Origin: Phaeocystidibacter luteus
Lineage (GTDB): Bacteria > Bacteroidota > Bacteroidia > Flavobacteriales > Schleiferiaceae
Length of the DNA stretch: 64,000 nucleotides
Reading direction: 5' to 3'
Assembly: GCF_008933115.1 (NCBI RefSeq)
Contig: NZ_WBVO01000009.1
Location: 62,001 to 126,000, forward strand
Below are positions 15,917 to 25,034 of this stretch, piece by piece. Every line of letters begins with the position of its first letter. Positions within the stretch are counted from its first letter, which is position 1. The translations under genes were made by a program, and so were the position numbers. The notes below the pieces were generated by a model that saw nothing but the letters and a program-made list of their open reading frames with translations, did not search any database and was not told where the DNA came from.

Positions 15917-17440
15917 TTGAAGAAGACCGTTCTCATGATTCTCGACGGTTGGGGAATCGCTAAAGACCCTTCCGTTTCAGCCATCGATAAGGCCTCAACT
16001 CCATTCATCGATAGCCTCTACCAGAAGTACCCCAACAACCAAATTGAGGCGAGCGCCCTCGACGTAGGTCTCCCTGAAGGTCAGATGGGTAATTCCGAAG
16101 TAGGCCACATGAACCTTGGCGCCGGACGTGTGGTGTACCAAGACTTGGTGAGAATCAATCGCGAAGTAGACAACGGTGGATTGGCGAAAAATCCGGAACT
16201 CGTAAAGGCCTTCGAATATGCCGAAGAGAAACAAAGCAAAGTTCACTTCATTGGACTTGTAAGCGACGGCGGGGTGCATAGCCACCTCAAACACCTCAAA
16301 GGCCTACTTTCTGCAGCGAGCAACCGAGGCCTACACCGCGTTTACGTTCACGCATTTATGGATGGTAGAGATACTGATCCGAAAGGTGGAGTGAACTACA
16401 TCAAGGATCTCGAGAACCACATGGCTAAAACCACGGGGCACATCGCTTCCATTGTAGGTAGATACTTCGCTATGGACCGCGATAACCGCTGGGAACGTGT
16501 AAAGAAAGCCTACGACCTACTCGTAAAAGGCGAAGGTGAATCATACGCCATGCCTGTGAAAGCTCTCGAAGAGAGTTACGCGAACGGCGTTACCGATGAG
16601 TTTATCGAACCGGTTTGTATCACTAGATCAGGACAACCCGTAGCAACAATTGGACCGAACGATGTTGTCATCTGTTTCAACTTTAGAACAGACCGCGGCC
16701 GTGAAATCAGCATGGCACTAACCCAAAAGGCGTTTCCAGAATACAACATGGAGCCAGTAGATATCTACTATGCGACCATGGCGAGGTATGACGATACCTT
16801 TAAGAACGTTCACGTACTCTACGAAAAGGACAACCTGACGGAGACCCTTGGCGAGGTTCTTAGCGCGGCTGGTAAAAAACAAATCAGAATAGCGGAAACA
16901 GAAAAGTACCCACATGTAACCTTCTTCTTCTCGGGCGGAAGAGAGAAAGAGTTTGAAGGTGAAAAGCGTCTACTATGTCCATCTCCGAAGGTAGCTACGT
17001 ACGACCTTCAACCCGAAATGAGTGCGGGTGATATTCGAGATGCGATTGTTCCAGAACTGGAAAACTCAACTGCAGACTTCGTGTGTTTGAACTTTGCCAA
17101 TCCGGATATGGTTGGACATACAGGAAGCATGGAAGCTGCTATTAAAGCGTGCGAAACCGTAGATGCTTGCGCAAAAGATGTTGTTGAAGCAGGTTTGAAA
17201 AGTGACTATACTTTTATCATCTTAGCAGATCATGGAAATGCGGATTGCATGATTAATCCTGACGGTTCGCCGAATACGGCGCATACCACTCAACCGGTTC
17301 CGGTATTCCTCGTTAGCAATGAGGTGGACGGAATTAAGTTGAAGTCGGGAAGACTCGGAGACATAGCCCCAACTCTATTGGATTGTATGGGGATCTCCAA
17401 GCCAGATGCAATGACGGGAGAAAGCCTACTAATACGATGA
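15917..17440 (+). CDS. gpmI: 2,3-bisphosphoglycerate-independent phosphoglycerate mutase
   Basis: This glycolytic/gluconeogenic enzyme interconverts 3- and 2-phosphoglycerate with two Mn ions. With the TTG at 15917 as start the protein is 507 aa, the normal length. It begins MKKTVLMILDGWGI, and the phosphoserine nucleophile is Ser60 in GQMGNSEVGHMNLG. Other marks are FMDGRDTDP, GRYFAMDRDNRWERV, and C-terminal metal ligands in LADHGNAD and NTAHTTQPVP. A longer frame from a TTG at 15863 would run through the elbB terminator and add residues not seen in the family. Its stop overlaps the next ATG by 4 bp. Confidence 0.93.
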   Translation: MKKTVLMILDGWGIAKDPSVSAIDKASTPFIDSLYQKYPNNQIEASALDVGLPEGQMGNSEVGHMNLGAGRVVYQDLVRINREVDNGGLAKNPELVKAFEYAEEKQSKVHFIGLVSDGGVHSHLKHLKGLLSAASNRGLHRVYVHAFMDGRDTDPKGGVNYIKDLENHMAKTTGHIASIVGRYFAMDRDNRWERVKKAYDLLVKGEGESYAMPVKALEESYANGVTDEFIEPVCITRSGQPVATIGPNDVVICFNFRTDRGREISMALTQKAFPEYNMEPVDIYYATMARYDDTFKNVHVLYEKDNLTETLGEVLSAAGKKQIRIAETEKYPHVTFFFSGGREKEFEGEKRLLCPSPKVATYDLQPEMSAGDIRDAIVPELENSTADFVCLNFANPDMVGHTGSMEAAIKACETVDACAKDVVEAGLKSDYTFIILADHGNADCMINPDGSPNTAHTTQPVPVFLVSNEVDGIKLKSGRLGDIAPTLLDCMGISKPDAMTGESLLIR

Positions 17441-17853
17441 TTCCAAACTCATTACTCATAGCCGTTGATTTCGACGGAACTGTTGTTGAAGATGCTTACC
17501 CAGAAATAGGGAAGCCGAAGCTTTTCGCTTTTGAAACATTGAAGCAGCTTCAAAAAGATGGCCACAGATTGATTTTGTGGACCTATAGAAACGGGCGATA
17601 TGCTGACAAGGCTGCCGAGTTCTGTAAAGAGAATGGCGTGGAATTCTACGCCGTAAATGCGAGCTTCCCAGGAGAAGATCGAATGGATAGAAATGTGCCG
17701 AGAAAGATTAATGCTGACATCTTTATCGACGATAGAAATGTAGGTGGCTTTCCAGGATGGGGAGAGGTTTATCAAATGATTTCCAAACAACCCATGGAAA
17801 TGGCCGAGGCACACAAAAAAAGAAGAAAGAAGGGCTTTTTTGGCCGTAGATGA
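17437..17853 (+). CDS. Small HAD-superfamily hydrolase (BT0820-like)
   Basis: 138 aa. The HAD nucleophile motif is DFDGTVV at about 12-18 (first Asp predicted to be phosphorylated). LILWTYRN supplies motif II (Thr), and DIFIDDRNVGG supplies the C-terminal acidic motif. It has no cap domain, as in the compact Bacteroidota HAD proteins related to BT0820. The substrate is unknown. The start ATG overlaps the gpmI stop (ATGA), which suits coupled translation. The C-terminus is Lys/Arg-rich (HKKRRKKGFFGRR). Confidence 0.8.
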   Translation: MIPNSLLIAVDFDGTVVEDAYPEIGKPKLFAFETLKQLQKDGHRLILWTYRNGRYADKAAEFCKENGVEFYAVNASFPGEDRMDRNVPRKINADIFIDDRNVGGFPGWGEVYQMISKQPMEMAEAHKKRRKKGFFGRR

Positions 17854-17863
17854 TTGACGACGA

Positions 17864-18670
17864 ATGATTCATTACAAGTCGAGAGAAGAAATTGAACTAA
17901 TGCGCGAGAGCGCACAAATCGTGTCGAAAACACTCGGCATGGTAGCACGTGAAATCAAGCCTGGGGTAACTCCACTTCACCTTGATAAACTTGCTGAAGA
18001 ATTTATCAGAGACCACGGAGCTGAACCCGGCTTTTTGGGAATGTATGATTTCCCGAACACGCTTTGCATGAGCCGCAACAATGTTGTAGTTCACGGCTAC
18101 CCCGATGACAAACCCTTGGAAGATGGCGACATCATATCTGTAGACTGCGGAGCACTGAAGAACGGTTTCTATGGAGACCATGCCTACACGTTCCAGGTAG
18201 GTGAAGTTGCCCCAGAGGTGAAGAAACTTCTTCAAGTCACCTTAGAGTCTCTCTACCTCGGCATCGCGCAGATGCACGCAGGGAAGCGCCTTGGAGATAT
18301 CGGTCACGCCGTACAAGCGCACGCCGAGTCTAACGGCTACGGTGTAGTCCGCGACCTTGTAGGACACGGTATCGGGAGAACCATGCACGAGGATCCTCAA
18401 GTTCCTAATTACGGCAAGCAAGGAAGAGGAAAGAAATTGCAGGAAGGGCTTGTACTCGCCATCGAACCTATGATCAACATGGGTACGCATCGCGTGGCAT
18501 ACTTGCCAGACAATTGGACTATTGTAACAGGCGACCGCAAGCACTCTGCACACTTCGAACACGACGTGGCCATTGTAGATGGTAAACCGGACGTTCTTTC
18601 TACCTTCAACTATGTTTTCGAGGCACTCGGCTTGCCAGAAGAAGACTTTTCAGTTCCAGCGAAAATATGA
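17864..18670 (+). CDS. map: Methionine aminopeptidase type I
   Basis: 268 aa. It removes the initiator methionine from new proteins. All five dimetal ligands are seen: Asp94 and Asp105 (VDCGALKNGFYGDHA), His168 (VGHGIGR), Glu201 (AIEPMINMG) and Glu232 (HFEHD). His77 in VVVHGYP is the conserved substrate-side His. It lies 10 bp after the HAD gene and overlaps the methyltransferase gene by 4 bp. Here map is not in the ribosomal spc region, where many bacteria carry it between secY and infA. Confidence 0.95.
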   Translation: MIHYKSREEIELMRESAQIVSKTLGMVAREIKPGVTPLHLDKLAEEFIRDHGAEPGFLGMYDFPNTLCMSRNNVVVHGYPDDKPLEDGDIISVDCGALKNGFYGDHAYTFQVGEVAPEVKKLLQVTLESLYLGIAQMHAGKRLGDIGHAVQAHAESNGYGVVRDLVGHGIGRTMHEDPQVPNYGKQGRGKKLQEGLVLAIEPMINMGTHRVAYLPDNWTIVTGDRKHSAHFEHDVAIVDGKPDVLSTFNYVFEALGLPEEDFSVPAKI

Positions 18671-19425
18671 TCAAGTTTGCCTTGAAATATATCCCTCGGC
18701 CGATGCTCATTCGGTTGAGTTATATCGTACAGTTCTTTGCTCCAGTCATTTATGGAGGTTCGAAATTCACTGACCCGATTGACGGCAAAAGCTACCGCAA
18801 GTTCCTTCCATACGGGTACGGTGGAAATATCCGCGAAAACGCTCTTTCACCTGGGACCAACTCCCTGGAGAGACACCGTTTAATGTGGCTCTATTTGAAA
18901 CGTGATTCCGATTTCTTTACGAAGAATCACAAGGTGCTGCACATCGCTCCAGAACAGTGTTTTTACGGCCGATTCCGCAAAATGGATAACCTAGATTATT
19001 CCACGGCAGACTTGAATAGTCCGATTGCAGATTACAGTTTCGACATCCACGAAATTCCCTTTGAGGATAATAGCTATGACGTTGTGTTCTGCAACCACGT
19101 CTTAGAACACGTAACCGACGATCAGCAGTGCATGCGTGAATTGTGCCGTGTTCTAAAACCAGGCGGACTTGCCATTGCTCAAGTTCCTTGGATTCCTGAA
19201 CAAGAGGTGACCGTAGAAGATCCTACCATTACTGATCCGAAGGAGCGCGAAAGGCTATTCGGCCAATACGACCACGTTCGGAAGTATGGTAAAGACTATC
19301 AGGATCGCTTGGAAAAAGCCGGCTTCAAGGTTACGCGTGTCGATTACAGCGAGGAATTGAGTGAAGAGGAATTCGAACGCTACCGTCTTCCAAAGGGAGA
19401 GCCGCTGTTCGTTTGTACCAAGTAA
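18667..19425 (+). CDS. Class I SAM-dependent methyltransferase
   Basis: 252 aa. The N-terminal part (MIKFALKYIPRPMLIRLSYI) is amphipathic to hydrophobic and may touch the membrane. The Rossmann core shows VLHIAPEQCF in the place of the usual glycine-rich motif I, DYSTADL as the acidic loop, IPFEDNSYDVVFCNHVLEHV as motif II/post-II and RVLKPGGLAIAQVPW as motif III. The substrate is unknown. It is the last gene of gpmI-HAD-map-methyltransferase, and its start overlaps the map stop (ATGA). It runs nearly into the convergent TPR-like gene with no visible terminator between them. Confidence 0.85.
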   Translation: MIKFALKYIPRPMLIRLSYIVQFFAPVIYGGSKFTDPIDGKSYRKFLPYGYGGNIRENALSPGTNSLERHRLMWLYLKRDSDFFTKNHKVLHIAPEQCFYGRFRKMDNLDYSTADLNSPIADYSFDIHEIPFEDNSYDVVFCNHVLEHVTDDQQCMRELCRVLKPGGLAIAQVPWIPEQEVTVEDPTITDPKERERLFGQYDHVRKYGKDYQDRLEKAGFKVTRVDYSEELSEEEFERYRLPKGEPLFVCTK

Positions 19426-19426
19426 G

Positions 19427-20890
19427 TTATTCCACACCTAAGCGAGACAGACCGGCCTTCGCCTTCTGCTGCGTTCCCTCATACCAAGGATAATTCTCAA
19501 ACTCGAGAACGCTCTGGTAATGTCGGATGGAAGCATTTGCATTGATATCCTCTAAGATAAAAGCGAGTTGTAATTCGGCATTAACGCGTTCAAACGTCAA
19601 GGGTGTGGTCTGAATCCTTGCAGCTTGTTGAAACGATTGCACAGCCAGGCTCAATTGTCCCAATTCCTGAAATACTCGACCGCGACGGTAGTGAAATTCG
19701 ATGAGCTCTGCATAGGAGTATTTGTGGGCGTCGGTAGACGGAACGTACTCCAGAGCTTTCACCATGTCGCCCGCATCAAAAGCCAACCTGGCGCGAATAA
19801 GAGTGAGGTTGTAATCACCCGACTCCATTTCACGAAGTGCTTGCTTATCGGCTCCTACAAAGTCATTTCCTTCTTCGAGTACCTTTTGCTTGTACGACTC
19901 TGCCAAGGCATTTGCCCCTTTTAGTCTGTAGTACCAATTGAGGTACCTAAACGTAGACTTGAGATAATTTACGCCTTTCGTAGTTCGCACATAGCGTTCT
20001 AAGACCAAGTTGGCGTCGTCATCTCCTCGGGCCAGCTTCGCTCGTCCGAGCAAGTAATCCAAATATGGGAAGTTGTATCTGTTCGGAATTGCCTGAACCG
20101 CTTCAATCATTTCGATGATTTCGTTGTTCTTACCTCGAGCTTGAAGCAGTTTCACTTCCAGAAATGCGAGCAAGGCGTTCTCTTTTGGATTCACCCCATA
20201 TGCTGTAAGAGACTCGATTTTACCAGGCTGGAGTGCATTCATCACGTACACATAGATGAAGACATGCTTAGCTCGTAGATGTGCGTACTCGGATTTGCTA
20301 CTCGCATCGATAGCTCTATCGAGGTAACGAAAACCGCGCTCTAAATCACCAGAAAACCCCAGAAATGCCGCGAATGACTTGTAGCTATCTGGAATGGAAC
20401 CTAGGGCAACATTAAGCACACCGATACCGGCATACATAGGCTTATGGGTAGGAAACTTCTCTTGGCCATCTTCGAGGTGATTTATTCCATCGAGACCATA
20501 ACCCGCTGCGCTCCATTTATGATTGAACTTGGCTTCGATAGAGGCCATTTCCAAATTCATTTCGCCTAAGTAGAGGTGATAATCGGGACTATCCTGATCG
20601 CCGTTATCCTCAACGGACTCGATCAAGTCTTCCATGCGACTGCGATCTTTGTCAAAGGCCGCTTCGTCTTCATCCACAAAATGCTTGAGGAATGAAATCT
20701 GAAACCTCAGATAAGGAACTCGCCAATCATTGGTGTTGGAGAGTGTTCGAATGTGAGCTTGAGCAGAGCTGAAGTTCAGTTTGAAGATCTCTTCTATTGC
20801 TGAATTGAAGGTTTGATCGGTTTGAACCTGAGCACGCGAAGTACCAGAGATCCCGAGGAACAGGGCGAGAATGATGGCGATTTGGCGCAT
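19427..20890 (-). CDS. TPR-like secreted or periplasmic protein
   Basis: 487 aa from the ATG at 20890, which gives a clean signal peptide (MRQIAIILALFLGISGTSRA). The mature part is nearly all helical, with repeated pairs such as EIFKLNFSSAQAHIRTL, YDLL-like GRAKLARGDDDANLVLERY, RARLAFDAGDMVKALEYV and HYRRGRVFQELGQLSLAVQS, typical of degenerate tetratricopeptide repeats. TPR proteins hold protein complexes together; no partner can be named. The start codon lies directly after the T-run of the upstream gene's terminator, so its own promoter is unclear. Confidence 0.72.
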   Translation of the reverse strand: MRQIAIILALFLGISGTSRAQVQTDQTFNSAIEEIFKLNFSSAQAHIRTLSNTNDWRVPYLRFQISFLKHFVDEDEAAFDKDRSRMEDLIESVEDNGDQDSPDYHLYLGEMNLEMASIEAKFNHKWSAAGYGLDGINHLEDGQEKFPTHKPMYAGIGVLNVALGSIPDSYKSFAAFLGFSGDLERGFRYLDRAIDASSKSEYAHLRAKHVFIYVYVMNALQPGKIESLTAYGVNPKENALLAFLEVKLLQARGKNNEIIEMIEAVQAIPNRYNFPYLDYLLGRAKLARGDDDANLVLERYVRTTKGVNYLKSTFRYLNWYYRLKGANALAESYKQKVLEEGNDFVGADKQALREMESGDYNLTLIRARLAFDAGDMVKALEYVPSTDAHKYSYAELIEFHYRRGRVFQELGQLSLAVQSFQQAARIQTTPLTFERVNAELQLAFILEDINANASIRHYQSVLEFENYPWYEGTQQKAKAGLSRLGVE

Positions 20891-20916
20891 AAAAAAAGGG
20901 CTCAAATTGAGCCCTT
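20891..20916 (-). terminator. Rho-independent terminator of the zinc-ribbon-family gene
   Basis: AAGGGCTC (20896-20903) pairs with GAGCCCTT (20909-20916). Reading leftward, a run of U from 20891-20896 follows, and the next base is the ATG of the TPR-like gene. Confidence 0.85.
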
Positions 20917-20938
20917 GAAGTTACTAAGATGAAGTGTC

Positions 20939-21733
20939 TTATTTAGCTTTCGCCAAGATATCTTCGATCATTTTACCCATGCGTTCCTCTTCCTCGCGTG
21001 CGAGTTCAGGGTCTACAAGGATACGACCACTGTGTTCATCAGTGATGATTTTCTTACGCTGTGCAATCTCAAGCTGACGCTGCGGTGGGATAACGAAGAA
21101 TGAACCTGCAGAGGCACCACGCTCGATAGAAACAACCGCTAGACGGTTGAGAGCTTTCTCGCGAATACGACGGTAACCAGTGTAGAGGCGCTCTTCGATG
21201 CCTTTACCGAGCTCTTCTGACTTCTTCAGAAGAATTTCTTCTTCTTTTTCGGTCTCGCTCATGATGCTCTTGAGTTCGCCTTGCTTGAATTCAAGGTGAC
21301 TCTTGCGTTCAGCTAGCTTATCTGCTGCTGTTTTCTTTACTTCCTTCTTGTTGGCAATTTTCGCTTCAAATTCCTTGATGCGCTTGTTGCTCAACTCGAT
21401 TTCCAACTCTTGGAACTCGACTTCCTTAGAGATAGCATCGAACTCGCGGTTGTTGCGAACGTTCTTCTGCTGCTCTTCGTACTTCTTGATCTTTTCGGTG
21501 GCGTTCTTGATAACGATTTTGCGGTCTTTGATCTCGTCTTCCAAGTCTTTGATCTCGTTAGAAACCTTTTCAACTCTTGTCTCGAGACCAGCAATTTCGT
21601 CCTCTAGATCTTCCACTTCCAATGGCAATTCTCCGCGAAGGTTGCGGATCTCATCAATTCTGCGATCGATGATTTGAAGATCGTACAATGCGCGAAGCTT
21701 GTCTTCGACCGTCATTTCTTTCGTCTTTGCCAT
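20939..21733 (-). CDS. Coiled-coil protein of the C4-type zinc-ribbon (CT398/CdsZ-like) family, zinc ligands lost
   Basis: 264 aa. Residues about 15-190 are a long Lys/Glu-rich antiparallel coiled coil. The C-terminal part resembles the zinc-ribbon module, but the usual CxxC pairs are replaced: RGASAGSFFVIPPQ has Ser where Cys is expected, and IITDEHSGRILVD has Asp and Ser for the second pair. The fold is recognisable from the spacing and the IPPQ and GRIL motifs. The family is linked to nucleic acid or partner binding. It is encoded 5 bp after the Nif3 gene, the standard pairing in many bacteria. A terminator follows. Confidence 0.8.
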   Translation of the reverse strand: MAKTKEMTVEDKLRALYDLQIIDRRIDEIRNLRGELPLEVEDLEDEIAGLETRVEKVSNEIKDLEDEIKDRKIVIKNATEKIKKYEEQQKNVRNNREFDAISKEVEFQELEIELSNKRIKEFEAKIANKKEVKKTAADKLAERKSHLEFKQGELKSIMSETEKEEEILLKKSEELGKGIEERLYTGYRRIREKALNRLAVVSIERGASAGSFFVIPPQRQLEIAQRKKIITDEHSGRILVDPELAREEEERMGKMIEDILAKAK

Positions 21734-21738
21734 AGAAC

Positions 21739-22830
21739 TTATAGATATAAAATGGGGTTCGTTTTGACTGCCGTCTTGAAGGTGGCAAAAGTAGGGAATT
21801 TTTCACGAATAGCATCGTACAATAGCTCAATCGTAAATTGCTCGGACTCAAAGTGTCCGATATCGGCGATTACAATGCGGTCATCCGCATCAAAAAACTG
21901 ATGATACTTGAAGTCGCCCGTAACAAAAACATCCGCTTTTTGTCGGATGGCATCATTTAGCAAAAAGCTACCCGAACCTCCGCAAATAGCGATGTTCTTT
22001 ACCTTTTCGCCAATCGGTTTCGTATATCGCACTACTCCACCGACCTTTTCTTTGAGATATTTCAGAAACTCTAGAGTGGTCATTTCACTCTCCAACTCTC
22101 CAATCATGCCCGAGCCTGTTTCGGCTCGAGAATTTTCAAGAGAAATGAGATCATAGGCCACTTCTTCATACGGATGTGACGCAAATAGTGCGTTCAGCAC
22201 TTTGGATTGTCGGTCGAACGGATACAACACTTCCAATCTGAACTCTTCTTCTTCGTGACGTTGACCGGGAACGCCTACGAATGGATCAGAACCTTCGCCT
22301 CCCCTGAAGGTACCCGTACCGTCGTTTCGGAATGAACATTCATCGTATGTGCCAATATTACCGGCTCCAGCGGCAAACAGGGCACTCATCACCTCATCAA
22401 TATGAGATTTAGGAACGAAGGTGACTAACTTTCGAATCCAGCCTTTTTTGGGACTTAGAATCCGTGTATTCTGAAGTCCTAACACCTCGGCCAGCTTTGC
22501 GTTTACGCCAGTATCTACATTATCAAGATTTGTGTGGATGGCATAGAGCGCCACCCCTTTGACAATGGCCAACATTACGGTTCGCTCAATGTAATTCTTG
22601 CCATTGAGGCGTTTCAATCCGCTGAAAATGATGGGATGATGAGAAACGACGAGGTTTGCTCCTTTGGCGACTGCTTCTTCGATGACGGCTTCTGTGGCGT
22701 CGAGGCTTACAACTACGCCGGTGCATTCGTCGTTGGCATTACCAACAAGCAATCCGCTGTTGTCATACGATTCTTGATAGGCATTTGGGGCGATGCCTTC
22801 GAGGTGTGAAATGATATCCGCGATTCTCAT
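21739..22830 (-). CDS. Nif3-like dinuclear metal centre protein (YqfO type)
   Basis: 363 aa. The N-terminal half has SYDNSGLLVG and VVSHHPIIFSGLKRL, with the metal-binding His pair. The C-terminal half has VFVTGDFKYHQFFDA and IADIGHFESEQF, with the remaining His, Asp and Glu ligands. Between the halves (about 130-230) sits the PII/CutA1-like insert (VTFVPKSHID to HPYEEVAYDL) of the long YqfO form. The family forms hexamers; some members have GTP cyclohydrolase I type 2 annotation, which is unproven. It is co-transcribed with the coiled-coil gene. A TATATTCG at about 22840 on the minus strand is a possible -7 box behind the rpsA terminator. Confidence 0.88.
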   Translation of the reverse strand: MRIADIISHLEGIAPNAYQESYDNSGLLVGNANDECTGVVVSLDATEAVIEEAVAKGANLVVSHHPIIFSGLKRLNGKNYIERTVMLAIVKGVALYAIHTNLDNVDTGVNAKLAEVLGLQNTRILSPKKGWIRKLVTFVPKSHIDEVMSALFAAGAGNIGTYDECSFRNDGTGTFRGGEGSDPFVGVPGQRHEEEEFRLEVLYPFDRQSKVLNALFASHPYEEVAYDLISLENSRAETGSGMIGELESEMTTLEFLKYLKEKVGGVVRYTKPIGEKVKNIAICGGSGSFLLNDAIRQKADVFVTGDFKYHQFFDADDRIVIADIGHFESEQFTIELLYDAIREKFPTFATFKTAVKTNPILYL

Positions 22831-22850
22831 GTAGCGAATATAGCTTTTGT

Positions 22851-22890
22851 GGAAAAGAAAAAGCCCCTCTTCATTTCTGAAGAAGGGCTT
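22851..22890 (-). terminator. Rho-independent terminator of rpsA
   Basis: AAGCCC...TCTTC (22861-22872) pairs with GAAGA...GGGCTT (22879-22890) with one bulged base per side. On the minus strand TTTTTCTTTTCC follows. Confidence 0.85.
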
Positions 22891-22915
22891 AGATATGAGA
22901 ACTTGGGTTTGGCGA

Positions 22916-24910
22916 TTACTCGCTGTCTTCCATGTCTTTCTTCAACTTCGCTAGTGCGTCAAGGTCACCAAGAGTGGTCTTCTCAACAGATTGAGCAGCC
23001 TTCTTAGCTGGACGTCCTTTGCTTGCACCTGCGTCATCAGCTGGTACGTCTTCAGCACCACCTGCAACTTCTTTGTGAAGTTGAGTGTGAGATACTACGA
23101 TACGACGAGCATCTTTGCTGAATTCGATCACTTTGAAGTCAAGTGTTTCACCCGCTTTGATAGAAGAACCGTCTTCTTTCGCAGTGTGGCGACCTGGGCA
23201 GAATCCTTCTACACCGAAAGTCTCGAACATTACGTTGGCTCCTTTATCGAATACGTCAACAACTTTTCCTTCGTGTACGCTACCTACAGTGAATACTGCA
23301 GAGTAGTTATCCCAAGGGTTTTCTTGAACTTGCTTGTGACCAAGGCTCAAGCGACGGTTTTCAACGTCAACTTCGAGAACTTTAACCTCAAGCTCAGCAC
23401 CGATGCTAGTAAACTCGCTAGGGTGCTTGATTTTCTTAGTCCAAGAAAGGTCTGAGATGTGAATCAAACCGTCGATACCTTCTTCTAGCTCAACAAATAC
23501 ACCGAAGTTGGTGAAGTTGCGAACCACGCCTTTGTGCTGGCTTCCTGAAGGGTACTTAGTTTGGATATCAGCCCATGGATCTGGAGTAAGTTGCTTCATG
23601 CCGAGTGACATCTTACGATCCTCGCGGTCGAGGGTAAGGATGATCGCTTCAACTTCGTCGCCAACCTTCACGAAATCTTGAGCGCTGCGGAGGTGAGTAC
23701 TCCAGCTCATTTCAGATACGTGGATAAGGCCTTCAACGCCTGGCTGAACTTCTACGAATGCACCGTAGTCAGCGAGAACAACAACTTTTCCTTTAACCTT
23801 GTCACCAACATTGAGTTCCTCAGATAGAGCATCCCAAGGGTGTGCCTCAAGCTGCTTGATACCCAATTGGATACGTGTCTTGGCTTCGTCGAAGTCCAAG
23901 ATAACAACGTTGAGTTTCTGGTCGAGTTCAACCACTTCAGATGGGTGGTTGATGCGGCTCCAAGAAAGGTCGGTAATGTGTACCAATCCGTCAACACCAC
24001 CAAGGTCGATGAACACACCGTAAGAAGTGATGTTCTTAACGATACCTTCGAGAACCTGACCTTTCTCAAGCTGAGAAATGATCTTACGCTTCTGCTCTTC
24101 AAGGTCAGCTTCGATAAGCGCCTTGTGAGAAACAACCACGTTTTTGAACTCTTGGTTGATCTTAACGATCTTGAATTCCATAGTCTTGTCAACGTACGCA
24201 TCGTAGTCACGGATAGGCTTCACATCGATTTGTGAACCTGGCAAGAATGCTTCCAATCCGAATACGTCTACGATCATACCACCCTTCGTGCGGCACTTCA
24301 CGTAACCATTAACAACTTCTTCATTGTCGTAAGCTTCGTTCACACGATCCCAAGCCTTGATAGAACGGGCTTTGCGGTGTGAAAGAACGAGCTGTCCGTA
24401 CTTGTCTTCCTGCTTGTCAACGAGCACTTCAACATCATCACCTACTTTGAGGTCTGGGTTGTAGCGGAACTCATTGAGAGAAACAACACCTTCAGACTTC
24501 GACGCGATGTCGATGATAGCGTCACGATCAGTGATGTTAACCACTTTACCGTTTACTACTTGGTGCTCAACTGAAGAACCAAGGGTGTCTTCGTACATCT
24601 GAGCGAGCTCATCGTACTGTGCACCTTTCTTGATTGTTCCGCTTTCGTAAGCGTCCCAGTCGAATTCTGTTTCTTGTTCTGGAGTAAGGTCTACTTCCTC
24701 TTCAGATTCTTCATCCTCCTCAACTTCTTCAGCTTTCGGAGCTGCTTTCTTCTTTGGAGCAGACTTTTTAGGAGCGGCTTTCTCAGCCTTCGGAGCTTCC
24801 TCCTTTACCTCTTCTGTAGTTTCTTCGGTTGCAACTGCTTCCTCAGCAACTACTGTTTCTTCTGCCTTTTCAGCTTTCGCTTCAGCGGCTTTTTTGTTTT
24901 CTTCTGCCAT
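22916..24910 (-). CDS. rpsA: 30S ribosomal protein S1
   Basis: 664 aa from the ATG at 24910; a longer frame to 24949 has no support. Protein S1 helps unfold and place mRNA on the 30S subunit. After a long Ala/Lys/Glu-rich N-terminal tail (about residues 1-85) come six S1-type OB domains. The best are GIVKNITSYGVFIDLGGVDG, GKVVVLADYGAFVEVQPGVEG and GVVRNFTNFGVFVELEEGID, each followed by a GLIHISDLSW-like segment. The C-terminus is again charged. It has a promoter at 25035-25065 and a leader of about 120 nt. In a lineage with little Shine-Dalgarno use, S1 is expected to matter for initiation. Confidence 0.95.
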   Translation of the reverse strand: MAEENKKAAEAKAEKAEETVVAEEAVATEETTEEVKEEAPKAEKAAPKKSAPKKKAAPKAEEVEEDEESEEEVDLTPEQETEFDWDAYESGTIKKGAQYDELAQMYEDTLGSSVEHQVVNGKVVNITDRDAIIDIASKSEGVVSLNEFRYNPDLKVGDDVEVLVDKQEDKYGQLVLSHRKARSIKAWDRVNEAYDNEEVVNGYVKCRTKGGMIVDVFGLEAFLPGSQIDVKPIRDYDAYVDKTMEFKIVKINQEFKNVVVSHKALIEADLEEQKRKIISQLEKGQVLEGIVKNITSYGVFIDLGGVDGLVHITDLSWSRINHPSEVVELDQKLNVVILDFDEAKTRIQLGIKQLEAHPWDALSEELNVGDKVKGKVVVLADYGAFVEVQPGVEGLIHVSEMSWSTHLRSAQDFVKVGDEVEAIILTLDREDRKMSLGMKQLTPDPWADIQTKYPSGSQHKGVVRNFTNFGVFVELEEGIDGLIHISDLSWTKKIKHPSEFTSIGAELEVKVLEVDVENRRLSLGHKQVQENPWDNYSAVFTVGSVHEGKVVDVFDKGANVMFETFGVEGFCPGRHTAKEDGSSIKAGETLDFKVIEFSKDARRIVVSHTQLHKEVAGGAEDVPADDAGASKGRPAKKAAQSVEKTTLGDLDALAKLKKDMEDSE

Positions 24911-25034
24911 GCGGCCTAAGAGCTTTTTGTATCTCGGGTTGACAAGCATTCAGGAAAAACACCGGGAGACGTTTTACATGTATTTGAAAATCACCTATTT
25001 CCCCGCTTGTCTGCGTCCTTAGGAAAAAGGGCTG

